The translations under genes and the position numbers were made by a program. Under the pieces are notes generated by a model. It ran no database searches. It saw only the letters and a program-made list of their open reading frames with translations, and was not told the DNA's origin. Below, piece by piece: positions 37,114-49,291 of a DNA stretch of 64,000 nt; positions within the stretch are counted from its first letter, which is position 1, and every line of letters begins with the position of its first letter. The DNA comes from Tetrahymena thermophila SB210 (Eukaryota > Ciliophora > Oligohymenophorea > Hymenostomatida > Tetrahymenidae). The stretch spans positions 62,001-126,000 of the forward strand of contig NW_002476335.1 in the NCBI RefSeq assembly GCF_000189635.1, written 5' to 3'.

Positions 37114-38082
37114 TCAATATTTCAATTTTGAAAGAAAGTCATTAGTGAAATTGTAAGTCTCTTTTGCATATTTAATAGTGATTTACTTTAATTCCTCAAC
37201 TTTACATTCTTTATAGTATTTTCCACCTGCTAATTAGTTAAAATTAATTAAAGCTGTGTGCAGAGTAGTTTGCGCACCTTCAATTGGTGTTTTAATGAAG
37301 AAAGTGTAAATATATCTTAAAAATGAATTCAAAAATATATTTATTATTTTTATAGAACTACAAAGATTTCTAGTTATTTCAGTGTCTATTACTCCTGGAT
37401 GTATCGAAACAGATTTTAGGTTTAGACTGTCTTGATATTGCTCATTCAAGTAAAGAGAATATAAAGTTAAATAATATTTAGATTAAAAATAAGCTTTAAT
37501 GTGTTCATACTTTTTATTAGAATCAAAAAAAGAATAATCAGGGCTATCAAATTTTTAAATGTAGCTTACAACATTTAAGATTCTATTCTAGTTTTCTTTT
37601 TTAAATAAAGACAACAATTATTCTGTCAGATAGAATGTTCCAATATAATTTGTACCAAAAATCATCTCAAAGTTCTACTTAGTAACCCTTTTTTCAATCA
37701 AACCAAACAAACCTGCATTGTTAATCAAAATTGTTATTTGATCAAATTTAGATTTAACAGATTTGACAAATGTTCTTATGCTATCTAAATCTGATAAATC
37801 CAACTAAAATAGCTCTATCTTTGCTTTATTTTAGGTTTCTTACATTATTTAAGCTACAGCTTATTTAGCTTTTTGCATATCTCTACATCCCATTATTATA
37901 GTAGCATTTCTTTTAGCTAGATGTTTTGCAGTTTCTAGCCCTATTCCTGTGTTTGACCCTGTAATTACTACGACCTCACCAGTCATATCTCTGTCTACTG
38001 AACAAGATACACCTTTCATTTTCTTTCTTATAATTAGCAAGACAGCAATTATTAGTGTAAATGTTAGCATCAAATAACTCAT
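37114..38082 (-). CDS. Membrane-anchored short-chain dehydrogenase/reductase (RDH-like)
   Basis: Single exon, 322 residues. Residues 3-18 are a hydrophobic anchor followed by RKKMK, so the enzyme likely faces the cytosol from the ER membrane. Classical SDR motifs are all present: cofactor loop TGSNTGIG (41-48), a post-beta2 Arg-rich GCRDMQKAK suggesting NADP(H), DLSDLDSI (95-102), NNAG (121-124), Ser173 in VVSYI, and YFQSK with catalytic Tyr198 and Lys202, then PGVIDTEITRNL. The layout matches the retinol-dehydrogenase/WW-domain-oxidoreductase subgroup (SDR7C), which oxidises or reduces lipid alcohols and aldehydes. The actual substrate cannot be predicted. The length is normal for the family. 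Confidence 0.93.
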
Positions 38083-39312
38083 TTTTAAAAATATTAATTT
38101 TTTACTTATTTTTAATTGATTGAAATTATTTGGGAATTATTTATCTTTAATATTTATATCAAATATATTTTTAATATTAAAACAAAAAAATATTAATCTG
38201 ATTACACAAATTTCAATTTGATAAAACCATGTAAATTTTCAAGTTGATAAAAGTATTTAAGATAATTTCAGTCAAGTTTTATATTTTGAATAATTAATAA
38301 TATTATCCACATAAAAATTGTAAAAATTAAGTGTAAGAAATAACTTTTTAAAATAATTAAATTCCTTTTTTAAAAGTGTAAGCTTAAAATTAGTTAAAGC
38401 CTATTTATATTAATCCTATTTTTAAAAAACATTCTTATTATCATCATATCACATATTTATAATTACATTCCCTATTATGAAATATCTTTAATTTTAATAT
38501 TTAAATTAAAATTTTCCTAAAAGCGAGTGGATTTTTTCAGTATTTACATTCTAAAATAAACAAAATAAATTTTTTCTTTCTAAAACTGTAAATTTTAAAT
38601 TATTACAAATAATTTCTAGAATTTTTTTTTGGACAAAATATAAGTTTGAATTATTTTTTAAAATGATTATTATACAAATATACCTCTTTATTTAAAATTA
38701 TACATAAACTTTAAAAGTATTTTTAATGTGGAATTTTAAATATTTTGGAAGTTCAATAAATTTCAGAATATTTTCATAATTTTTAATAGTTATTGTTTAA
38801 TAAACTAATTTATGAGATTATATTTATTTTATTTTAAATTCTTGAAAATTAAATAATATCTGAATTAAAAGCTTCAGGTTATTTTGTTTAATAATTCTCA
38901 ATAAATTAGATTTAGTTTTAACAAAATATTTAAAGTTTTGAAATTTTTGGACAGCTTTGTTAAATTTACTAAAAATAAAATGCTACATATTACATAAATT
39001 TATTTATTTATTTGATTTGACATATACATAAATATAAAATATTTTTCATAAAAATTGATTTTTTTTTTTTTATAAATAAAAAGAATTTTTGTTGTTTTTT
39101 AATAAATGTTCATATAATTACTATTATAATTCTACTAAAGATCAGTGTTTTATTTAAAAGAAAGTACGCGAAAAGGTTAATATTTCAAACAAAACGAATA
39201 TATCAATATACTAATTAAACTAAATAATTTTAAAAAAACTAGAAACTAACAATTAATTAGATTAGAAAATAAATACCAATTTATATATCAAAAATATTTA
39301 AGAAAAGCATCA
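38083..39312. other. Divergent intergenic region
   Basis: About 1.2 kb between the dehydrogenase (minus) and topoisomerase III (plus), so both promoters are here. Very AT-rich with poly-T at 39059-39071. No gene or RNA signal seen. Confidence 0.55.
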
Positions 39313-42300
39313 ATGAAATAAATTTTAAACGTAGCTGAAAAGCCTTCTGTAGCTAAGGAAATATCAAGAGTATTAGGAAATGGATCTTAAAAAACTTTAG
39401 ATAGTGAATCAAAGTATAATCCTGTATTTTAGTTTGAATATAAACTGAAATAAGAATAAGTTAATATGTTATTCACTTCAGTAACAGGGCACTTAATTTC
39501 ATAAAAATTCGATGATAAATTCAAAAATTGGAAATCTTTTAACCCTTCAGTACTATTGGATTAATCATCTGAAATTTTAAAATTTGTGGAAAGTGATAAA
39601 ATCAGCATATAAAGAAATTTAATAAAATGGGCACGATAAGTTGACACTCTTATTCTTTGGTTGGATTGTGATCGTGAAGGAGAAGCTATAGCTTATGAAG
39701 TAAAATTAATATAAAGGAAGACACTTTTTAATCTTCAAAAATGATAGGTCATAGATATTTGCAGAGAAATCAATAAAAATTTATTAATTAAGAGGGCATG
39801 GTTTTCTTCTTTAGATAGGTTAAATGTTACAAATGCAATTAATAATTTAAGAGATCCTAGAAAGGAACTTTCAGAGGCAGTAGAATCGAGAATGGAAATA
39901 GATTTAAGAATTGGTTCTGCATTTACGGTGTTCTAAACACTCAATTTAAAAAATAATTTTTAAAGCTTAAAAGACAAAAAGGAAGTTATCAGGTAATAAA
40001 AATAATTTATAAACTTTGTAATATTAATAATAACTAAAGAGAATTATTTTATAAAAAAGTTATGGACCTTGCTAATTTCCTACTTTAGGTTTTGTTGTAG
40101 ATCGCTACAATTAAATTTTGAAATTTTAAGATGAGAAGTTTTGGTATATTCAGCCTTCATATTAATGGTAAAAATATAAATTTAATTTTGGTTGAAAATT
40201 TATAGTTCTAGTTATACATTTATTATAAAAGGAAAGATAATAACAAAACTTTGACTGTTGATTTAAAGTGGAGTAGAGGGAGATTATTTGACTAAGCTAT
40301 TGCATCTGTTTTCTATTTGAATTGCACTTAGAATGAAGATGGTGAGTATGATCCTAAAGGTATTGTTGTCAAGAAAAATGAAAGAGATACAACTAAAATA
40401 AGACCTTATCCTTTGACTACAGTTGATTTAACAAAATAGGGTTTTAATTTTTTATTTTCATGATTGCTAATTTTTTTTAATAATTATTTTGTTATAAGGC
40501 TGTAGGATACTGAGAATGGCTTCAGAAAAAATAATGCATACTGCAGAACAGCTCTATTAGAGTGGTTATATCAGTTATCCAAGAACTGAAACAAATAAAT
40601 ATCCTGACACATTTTAAAATGGTTAGTTAATGGATTTAGTTAGAAACCAAAAACAATCAGACGAATGGGGATTCTATTCATCGAATCTGATAGATTAAGG
40701 AAATTTTTAGAGACCTCGTGCTGGTAAATAAGATGATAAGGCACATCCTCCTATTCATCCTATTAAGCTTGCAAATAAAAATTAATTAAAACCTGAAGAG
40801 TGGAAGGTTTATGAATTTATAACAAGACATTTCTTAGCATCTTGCGGTAAAGACGCAGTTGGTGCTAAAACAGAAGTTGAAGTTAAATTCAATGATGAAA
40901 GTTTTAATATTGATGGTTTAGTTGTTAAAGGTAAAGTTTATTTAATTTATTGAATCAGTTTTAATTTTATTTTTTTTATAGAGAAAAATTATTTAGAAAT
41001 TTGGACTTATGAAAAATGGAACGACTCTATTGTGCCTCCACTTTAACCTGGATAAGTGATTATTCCCTAAAAGATTCTGCTATAAGAGGGAAAAACAACT
41101 CCTCCAAAACCCCTTACTGAATCAGAACTTATTGATATGATGAATAAAAATGGTATTGGAACTGATGCTACCATGCACGACCATATCCTTACTATTTAAA
41201 AAAGAGGATATGCAGTTAAGAATTAACATCTTATGTTTACTCCCACACCACTTGGATTAGCTCTATGCCACGCCTATGATCAATTAGGCTTAACTTTAAG
41301 TAAGCCAGACTTAAGAGCAAAGATGGAAAGATTAATGTCAGATGTAGCTGAAGGAAAGACTACAAGAGAAGCTATCATAACATAAATTATGGAAGAGATG
41401 AAATCAATTTATAAAACAGTTGAGCAAAATAAATAACTTTTCATCAAATCTGTAGGCGAGCAGCTAAAAGAACAAGAAAACAGTGCTTCCACTCTCAATA
41501 ATAGTAATATTTAGCCTGGAAGTGAATGTGGAAAGTGCTAAAAAATAATGGAACTACAAACTAATGATTACTAAAGATAATTGGTCTGCAATCCATGTAA
41601 CAAAAGCTACTCCATACCAAAAAATGGAAATCTAAACTTTAGAAATGAAAGATGCCCGTTATGTAATTTTTAGGTATTAGAAGTTACCACTGATAAAGGA
41701 ATTAGTTATAATATATGCCCTTCTTGCTACAATAACCCTCCATATGAATAAGATATAGAGAACTCAAATGCAAATTCTGAAGATTCTAATTTTAAAAAAA
41801 CTTCTATGCCTTGCTATAAGTGCATCAATAAAAATTGTAGCCTTTCTGGAGGTCTCAAAAATATTTCTCTTTACAATTGCCCATGTTGCAACTCTCCTAT
41901 TTAAATAAGAGAGACCAAAAAAGATAAAAAACAATTTATAGGATGTACTAAATACCCAGATTGCGACTGGTCTGTATTTTTACCAAAAGATATTTTATAA
42001 GTAAACTTCCCTTTTAAACTTTATTTGTAATAATTTTCATTTTTAATAGATTTTCCCAACAAGTTAAGAATGCTAATCTTGCAAAGAAAATAACAGAAAA
42101 AGTCTATTAGTAGAGGTAAAATTCGAAGAAGGGGGTTAATATGACACTTTTTGCAGATAAGATAATATTTGTGTGTATCCAGGATGCAATAGTAGTTTGA
42201 AGGAAGTAGGATTTACTTTCAAAGAAGCTAATTAGTCAAAAGCTAATAAGAACTAAAATTCCAACACAAGCTTCTAGAATAACTATAACAAAAATAATTT

Positions 42301-42905
42301 CTAGAATTAACGAAATAATAATAGATAGTATTCACCTAAAAATGCTGCATTTCAAAACAACAACAATAACAATAACAATAACAAGAGTAATTATTAATAA
42401 AATTTTACATGTTACACATGTAAATAACCTGGTCATACAAGCAATAACTGTCCAACTAAAAATGCAAGCTTTAAAAGTGGAAATTAGTAATATACTTCTT
42501 TTAATAAGTAAAACACTAGCAACACTTTTAACAGTAATTATAAAAACTTTAATTCTAATGCAACCCAAAATAGTAATAATAATTGGTAATCAAACAATTA
42601 AGGAACAAGCTAATTACAAAATTTAAATAACTACACTTGCACTAAATGTGATTAATAAGGTAAAATTTTGGTATTCTTAATCTTTATTGAAATAAATATT
42701 TTTTAAAAATATAATAATAGGACATTTGGCTAGCTAATGCCCATAAAAGAATATCCCTAATAATAATCTAGGTAAATAAGAATAGGATTAATAAGGAGCA
42801 GAAAAATAAAAAAGACAATAAAAATAGTGTGAGTTGTGTGGTGCTTTCCGCCATACTAAGAATAGCAACTGTCAAAATAATAAAAATAATTAAAATAACT
42901 AATGA
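39313..42905 (+). CDS. TOP3: DNA topoisomerase III with zinc-finger and zinc-knuckle tail
   Basis: Eight exons: 39313-39699, 39748-39992, 40060-40167, 40232-40440, 40499-40930, 40982-42000, 42050-42659, 42721-42905; 1,064 residues. Type IA topoisomerase, which passes single strands and, with RecQ helicase and Rmi1, dissolves recombination intermediates in the nucleus. The Toprim domain starts [17 protein letters not shown] and has acidic metal-binding residues in [27 protein letters not shown] and the active site [14 protein letters not shown] follow, with nucleophile Tyr near residue 343. After the core come Cys-pair zinc ribbons (CGKCQ..CNPC, CPLC..CPSC, CYKC..CPCC..CTKYPDC) and an Asn/Gln-rich stretch with three zinc knuckles: [28 protein letters not shown] and [15 protein letters not shown]. 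The first two are canonical CX2CX4HX4C; the third is CX2CX4HX5C. The intron inside the second knuckle is phase 1. Confidence 0.97.
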
Positions 42906-43322
42906 ATTAAAATATAAATAATTTGTCTTACGAAAAATATTGAAAAATAAATAATATTTATTAAGTATTCTTATAAATTCAGTAACACTTTATGACTAAT
43001 TTTTATATTTATTTTTAAGGGTTTAATATAATATCTCAAATAAAATATTTATTATTTATTTAATGAAATCTTTATTTCTTTAATATAAAATCATTTTGAA
43101 TTTAAAAAAGTTATTAATAATTTTGCTCTCTTTTTTTTTCCACTCCCTTATTTATGTGTTAAAGTTAACTCACATATATTTATTTATATAAATCAATACA
43201 TTAACTTTTTTAATAGACAATAGAGTTAATTAATTAATTTATATTTGAAAAATAATTGATTATTGTTATTATAAATATAATTATTGATATCAAACAAAAT
43301 TTATATTATAGGAAAACACAAA
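42906..43322. other. Intergenic spacer
   Basis: Between two plus-strand genes (TOP3 and SDE2). AT-rich; no further signal. Confidence 0.55.
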
Positions 43323-44444
43323 ATGAAATAACTATTAGTTGAAAACCCTTTTACAGAAAAAACTCAAATATTTAGATATTAAGATTCATAAGAAGTTAGC
43401 ATCTAATCAATATTACTATTTATTACCTAGAGTCTTAAACTTAATCATTAATTTGTTAATGATTTTAGATTTATTTTAAATGGTAAACAAGTATAGAGTA
43501 ATATTTAGTTAGCATGCAGTTTAGAACATAACTCTATCCTCAGAGTTCTAATGAGAATTAGAGGTGGTAAGGGAGGTTTTGGTTCGTAATTGAAAAAAGA
43601 TGCAAGGGCATAAAAAAAGATTACTGATTGGGATTTATCGAGAGATCTTTAGGGAAGAAGAATGAGAGATGTTAACAATGAAAAAAAGCTAGTTGAATTT
43701 TTCAAAAAGCAAAAATAAGAATAAGAATAAGTTGACAAAGAGTTAAAAGAGTTTAAAGATATGCAAAAAGAGTAAGGAAATCAAAATTTTGGATATCAAA
43801 TAATGAACAATGATTACAAAGACAGAATTGAAAAAGTAGAGGAATCTATATCGAGTTCTGTTTTACTTGGGATAAAAAAGTAAAAATAGAATAAGAATAA
43901 ACCTTCATAAGAATAATAAGAAGAATATGAAAAAGATGAAGACGGATTTAAGATACCAAAAAAACTGAAGAAAAGCGATTAAAACCCTGAAAGTCCCATA
44001 GAAGGCGAAATAAAATAAGAGTTCATTAACTCTATTAACTCTGAAGAGTCAGACAATAAAAGCGAAAAATAAGAAGAAAAAGTTTATTAATTGCCATTTA
44101 CAAAGAGTGATTTAAAATAAGAAGAAATCAGTACACAGAATTTAGATTCTGTAGATGAAAATAAATTAAGTGATTCATAAAATAGTTAATAAAAATAATC
44201 AAATATCGATAAAAATAAATTAATTGCTATTGGTGAAATAAAGGAATTCGATATTATTGAATTAGATTAAATTAAATCTACAGATGATTTAATTAAATTA
44301 GGAGATGCACACTTAAAGCACGAATTAACCAGATTAGGAATAAAAGCAGGTGGTAAACTTGAAGAGAAGGCATAAAGGTTATGGGCAATAAAATAAGATC
44401 CTTCAAACTTATTTAATCCGAAATATCTTGCAAAGAAGAAATGA
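43323..44444 (+). CDS. SDE2: SDE2 homologue (ubiquitin-fold splicing/genome-stability factor)
   Basis: Single exon, 373 residues. Residues 1-82 form the divergent ubiquitin-like fold that ends in Gly-Gly; the block LMRIRGGKGGFGSQLKK (76-92) reproduces the family's GG-KGGFGS processing site. Next is the SDE2-specific helix ITDWDLSRDLQGRRMRDVNN, the most diagnostic segment, then KKLVEFFKKQKQ. The middle is acidic and low complexity. The C-terminus has a SAP-like motif, LKHELTRLGIKAGGKLEEKAQRL in two halves around GIKAGG, then WAIKQDPSNLFNPKYLAKKK, as in SDE2. Known role: after cleavage by deubiquitinating-type proteases at GG, the lysine-starting C-terminal part joins spliceosomes in fission yeast and protects replication forks in human cells. 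Here, cleavage between Gly82 and Lys83 is inferred. Confidence 0.93.
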
Positions 44445-44713
44445 GTTTAATTAAAAGATAAATACATTATATATATATATAATTGATATTATTTGTTATT
44501 TATTTATTTCTTTACTACTTAAGTACCTATCTATCAAATAATTAGTATAAAAAATAAGAATTTTTACATATTCTAATAACTCACTTTTAGATTAATAAAT
44601 TTATAATTTATTTTAAAAACAAACAAATAAAACAAATTTCTTCAAAAAAAAGTAAATAGTTTATAAAGATAGATTAAAATTTAAGCGGAAGTAATTAATA
44701 AGATATATCAAAA
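44445..44713. other. Short intergenic spacer
   Basis: Separates SDE2 from the Q/N-rich gene on the same strand. Contains (TA)n at 44469-44482 and a ctatctatc tract at 44527. Nothing else. Confidence 0.55.
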
Positions 44714-47700
44714 ATGTATAACAATAGTTAAGGAGCTTAGCAATTTTAGCAATAAAACATTTTAAATGATTAAAGCAAAAAGATTGGCACATTTGAATTT
44801 AATTCTCATTAAATGGGAATACATTAAAGTAATATTTAACAATCTAATCTCTAAGATGCTAATTCTAAGTTTAACTCATAAATAGGGATTAGCAGTTAGA
44901 TTAATGAAAAGCAAAAACCTTATTTTTAAAAATAGTAAAACCTAAATTCGGAAAATTCTTAATTAAATGAAGAAAACTCACTCAATTCATAAGAATAGCC
45001 TTCCAGCAATTTCATCAATCAAAATTTATTTCAAAATAATAACTAATAAAATAATATGAATATCTAATAAATAAACATATCTTCATAATAGTATAGCGGA
45101 TTGAAAAATATAAATTAATCAAATAATTAAAATATTCTATCATATTATGATAATAATAGCCATATAGCATTTAATAATTAATTTTGTTAATTATATGAAA
45201 AGGATATAGTTAAAAGCAAAATATATAATTCTTTTTCACAAAAGAATGATATTGAAACAATATCTAATACTGAATAGATAAAGCATTAAATTGTAGATTT
45301 TATTTAAAAGTAATAAAATTAAAACATAAGATAACAAAATTTAATCTTCGAAAATAAAAATGATGAACAGAAATTCAGCTAAAATGAATAAGAATCTAGA
45401 TTGCCTAATAATTTAATTCAATAAAATAGTGCAAACTAATTTTAAAATAAAAGTTACAAAAATGATTAAGCAGTAAACTAAAATTAAGATGGATAATAAA
45501 ATTTTAATTAAAACTAAAGCTCTATTAAACACATTGAAAATGTTTAAATTAGTAACCAAAATTTTAGATAGGGAAACCTCTCAAATTAAGATCAAGAGTA
45601 AAAATCTTAAAATCAAAAAGAATCTATTGAATAGCAACTTTAAAATAAATTTAATAGAGAGCAATAAAATTAAATATATTCTAACAACAACAAATAGTTT
45701 GACAATATGAATTAATATTCACCTGAAAAACACTAAAATCACATAATTTAAGCAAATCCCTAAGTGTAAATACCTTTAAATAAGGATTTTGAATAATAAA
45801 ATAAAATTAATTCACATAATTATTCTGAAAGAAACTAAAAATTAATGAATAACAAATAAATAATTACAAAATAATAAGAAAATTAATGCCAATAACCAAA
45901 TTTTTAATAACAAAATACTTTTAATTAATAAAATTCTTTCTAGTAAACATTCAACAATAATAACAATAATGATACAAATTAAAATTAAGAAGGATAATAA
46001 AATTTTAATTAAAACTAAAGCTCTATTAAACACATTGAAAATGTTTAAATTAGTAACCAAAATTTTAGATAGGGAAACCTCTCAAATTAAGATCAAGAGT
46101 AAAAATCTTAAAATCAAAAAGAATCTATTGAATAGCAACTTTAAAATAAATTTAATAGAGAGCAATAAAATTAAATATATTCTAACAACAACAAATAGTT
46201 TGACAATATGAATTAATATTCACCTGAAAAACACTAAAATCACATAATTTAAGCAAATCCCTAAGTGTAAATACCTTTAAATAAGGATTTTGAATAATAA
46301 AATAAAATTAATTCACATAATTATTCTGAAAGAAACTAAAAATTAATGAATAACAAATAAATAATTACAAAATAATAAGAAAATTAATGCCAATAACCAA
46401 ATTTTTAATAACAAAATACTTTTAATTAATAAAATTCTTTCTAGTAAACATTCAACAATAATAACAATAATGATACAAATTAAAATTAAGAAGGATAATA
46501 AAATTTTAATTAAAACTAAAGCTCTATTAAACATATTGAAAAGGTTTAAATTAGTAACTAAAATTTTAGATAGGGAAACCTCTCAAATTAAGATCAAGAG
46601 TAAAAATCTTAAAATCAGAAAGAATCTATTGAATAGAATCCTTAAAATACATTTAGTTATTAAATTTAAAATAGAGAGCAATAAAATTAAATGTACACTA
46701 ACAACCACTAATAGCTTGACAATATGAATTAACATTCACCTGAAAAACAATAAAATCAAATAATTTAAGCAGATCCCTTAGTGAATATACATTTAAATAA
46801 TGATTTTAAATAATTCAACAATAATAATACAATATAACAAATTTAATCTTAGAATTCATTTAATAATTTCGATTAATAAGAAAATTAAAACTCTCCAAAG
46901 AAAAATCAGGTTGGACATAACTCATTCAATCTCAATTTTTAACAGCCAAAATAATAAGAATAAAATAATTTTCTTGTAAATTAAGCAAATTATTAGTAAC
47001 CTAATTAATACTTTTAATAGCAAATCGAAAACAAACAAATGAATCCTAATTTATAATTAGAACATTAAAATAATTAAAATGTATTCAATAATAATTAGCC
47101 AAATTAATAATAAGCGAATGCCATTTTTTAATATGAGAATTAATAACACTAATAATAGCATAACAATGATATTCTTTCTAATAATAATTAATTTATTTAA
47201 TAACACACCAATGGAACTTAAGATTAAAAAATAGTCAATTAAAATTATTAAGTTCATGAAAACAATTAAATGGATGTTTAAAATTAATAAAATAATTATA
47301 ATTAATAACAAGGTTATAATTATCAAAACATAGATTAAAATATGTTAAATAATAATTAGACAAATTAATAATAAACAAAGGAGAATTATAATTAATTTTT
47401 TTAATTAAACTAATAATAATAACAAAATAGTGATATTATTTCTAATAATAATTAATTAATTTAATATTAGAGCAATGGAACTTAAGTATAATAAATAGAT
47501 AATAATTATTAAGTTCATGAAAGCAATTAAATAGATGTTTAAAATTAATAAAATATTTATAATTAATAATAGGCTTATTATCATCAAAAAGTAGATGAAT
47601 AAATGGAAGTTGAAGATTAAAAAGAAGACTCAATTCAAAATAATTATCAACATAATTAAGAATAAGATAGTAATTATTAGTATTAAAATTTAACTTAGGA

Positions 47701-47941
47701 TTAAATTGAATAATTTGATTTATATAATCAATAGATTATATATATAAATTTAATTTATTCCAATTAACTTAATTTGGAATAATTAATTAAAACATATAAT
47801 AATTTGGTTAAAGTATGTATTTTAAATTAAGAAAATGCTAAAGCAATAGCTTATCTCTTAGATCTTCAAAAAATTGCTAAAGAATATAATATCCTTGATT
47901 TAGAAGAAGAAGTATTTAACCTTATTCAACTATTAATTTGA
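44714..47941 (+). CDS. Q/N-rich repeat protein (prion-like composition)
   Basis: Open for 1,075 codons from ATG to TGA with no intron needed; more than half of residues are Gln or Asn, most Gln being TAA/TAG. It begins MYNNSQGAQQFQQQN. Internal in-frame duplications are conspicuous: a 167-residue unit repeated at 45491, 45992 and (diverged) 46493, and an 88-residue unit repeated twice around 47090-47600 (motif SNNNQFIQ..NGTQ). Between repeats are a few ordered islands. The last 70 residues are normal helical sequence (NLEQLIKTYNNLVKVCILNQ, AIAYLLDLQKIAKEYN). The frame then stops, but coding-like sequence continues in a shifted frame (next entry), so the C-terminus is probably longer. Such proteins often form condensates or aggregates; no function can be assigned. 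The expansions are in frame, which argues for a translated gene. Confidence 0.8.
45491..46860 (+). repeat. 501-base tandem coding repeat, two identical copies plus a diverged third
   Basis: Copy 1 is 45491-45991, copy 2 45992-46492, copy 3 starts at 46493 and loses similarity gradually after about 46640-46860. Copies 1 and 2 look identical base for base over the full 501 bases when read side by side; copy 3 has scattered substitutions and a small insertion. The unit is 167 codons, so the frame is kept. Confidence 0.92.
47090..47600 (+). repeat. 264-base coding tandem repeat, two diverged copies
   Basis: Landmarks gatattctttcta (47168) and gatattatttcta (47432) are 264 bases (88 codons) apart, and flanking text stays alignable on both sides with many substitutions. 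Older than the 501-base duplication in the same gene. Confidence 0.8.
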
Positions 47942-48538
47942 ACATGCTTAAATAAATAGCCGATTAAAATTATCTTGATCTAAATTCTTATGATTATTAA
48001 GAGATATAAAAAATAAATAAATTAATTGAGTATTGAGAGAAAAGTAAAAATAATATAATTTGAATATTTTTTTGTTGTTTTAAATCTAATTAAACTAATT
48101 TTTTTGGAATATTTATCCATTCTTATTTCAAATATCATTTTAGAAAAAATTTGACCTTCAAATAGTTTTTAATGCTATTTAAGTCTCCTCACTAAAAATA
48201 TTTTGTAAATATTAAATTGAATTATAATATATTATTCTAATTAAAGTTTGAGTGATAAATAAATTGATTATGATTAAACATTAAATAGATAAATTAATAT
48301 TTTAACAGAAAAGATATAAATTTAAAACGAAGTAATGTTATATTTAGAATAATAAAAAAGATAAGGTTTTAGTTAATTTTTAGATGATTTGATTTAATAA
48401 TCTATGAAAGATTATAATCATAATTTAAAATTACCAAATTATGATTAAAAAGTAAAAGATTTATAATTAAAATATAAATAAAATGATGATGATAAGGTAA
48501 ATTAATTAATTTTAAAGTTAATGTAAAAGAATTAATGA
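47938..48538 (+). CDS. Probable 3' exons of the Q/N-rich gene
   Basis: Coding-like sequence in the frame starting at 47938 (NLNMLKQIADQNYLDLNSYD, ending KINKLIE) runs to 48029; a 280-base intron (48030-48309, GTATTG..TTAACAG, phase 2) joins it to an exon 48310-48538 with VMLYLEQQKRQGFSQFLDD and a Lys/Gln-rich end before TGA. The phase-consistent intron strongly suggests real coding. The frame is one base off from the upstream Q/N-rich reading frame, and no GT..AG intron I can find reconciles them. Either a splice was missed, or a one-base indel (natural or from assembly) lies near 47.9 kb, or this is a separate small gene. Confidence 0.55.
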
Positions 48539-48554
48539 TTTTATATTAAGTTAT

Positions 48555-48782
48555 TTATTTAATTCTTTCTATTTAATTAAACATATAAATTAACTTAAAT
48601 CTAAATATTATCTTAATTGTAAAGATAGCAAATTATTTTAATTTAATGTATTACTAACATTTATTTAATTCTTTCTATTTAATTAAACACTTAAATTTAA
48701 TAAAACATATAAATTAATTTAAATCTAAATATTATCTTAATTGTAAAGATAGTAAATTATTTTAATTTAATATATTACTAAA
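48555..48782. repeat. Imperfect tandem repeat, about 106-base unit
   Basis: Two copies starting ttatttaattctttctattt at 48555 and 48661. The second carries an extra segment of about 16 bases (acttaaatttaataaa). Both share atctaaatattatcttaatt and gtaaagatag. A weaker trace of gtaaagatg appears near 48920. Non-coding. Confidence 0.8.
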
Positions 48783-48971
48783 ATTTATTTATTTATTTGA
48801 TTTATTTAATACATTTATTTAATTTAATTGTAAATGTTTATTGGTAGACTAAAAGTCTGGTAAAAAAAATATTGTAAAATAAAATATTACTTTAAATACA
48901 TGGATTTAATTTTAATTGTAAAGATGACAAAATATTTTATTTAATATATATAAAAACTATCAACCATTAAT

Positions 48972-49083
48972 TTAATGTGTTAATACTTGTAAATACACTA
49001 AATACAAATAATTATGACTTAAATCTAGAATGAATATATATTTGCATTTTTCTTTGAGCAAAATGAATGTTATATATCTTCAC
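48972..49083 (+). repeat. Left terminal inverted repeat
   Basis: Contains ttgagcaaaatgaatgttat, mirrored in the right arm. Confidence 0.92.
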
Positions 49084-49291
49084 AATTTCAAAATAATGAT
49101 ATTTTATCTTCAATTAATTTATTCTTCTCTAAATAAATTCATCACAGATTCTATGAATTCATTTATACTTGTCGTGTAAATTTCAAATGAAATCAGTATA
49201 ACCCATACTAAAATCAATATAAAAATAAATTTTATATTAGAGATAAAATTTAAATATAAGATAAAGAAAGGTGAAAAAAAGACAAATAAAA

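Noticed and set aside
42332-42626. Plus- and minus-strand frames over the TOP3 tail
   Set aside because: Frame shadows of the Asn/Gln-rich zinc-knuckle linker of topoisomerase III.
47057-47633. Leu/Ile-rich minus-strand frames
   Set aside because: Antisense of Asn/Gln codons in the repeat protein; apparent membrane character is an artefact of AAT/TAA complement.
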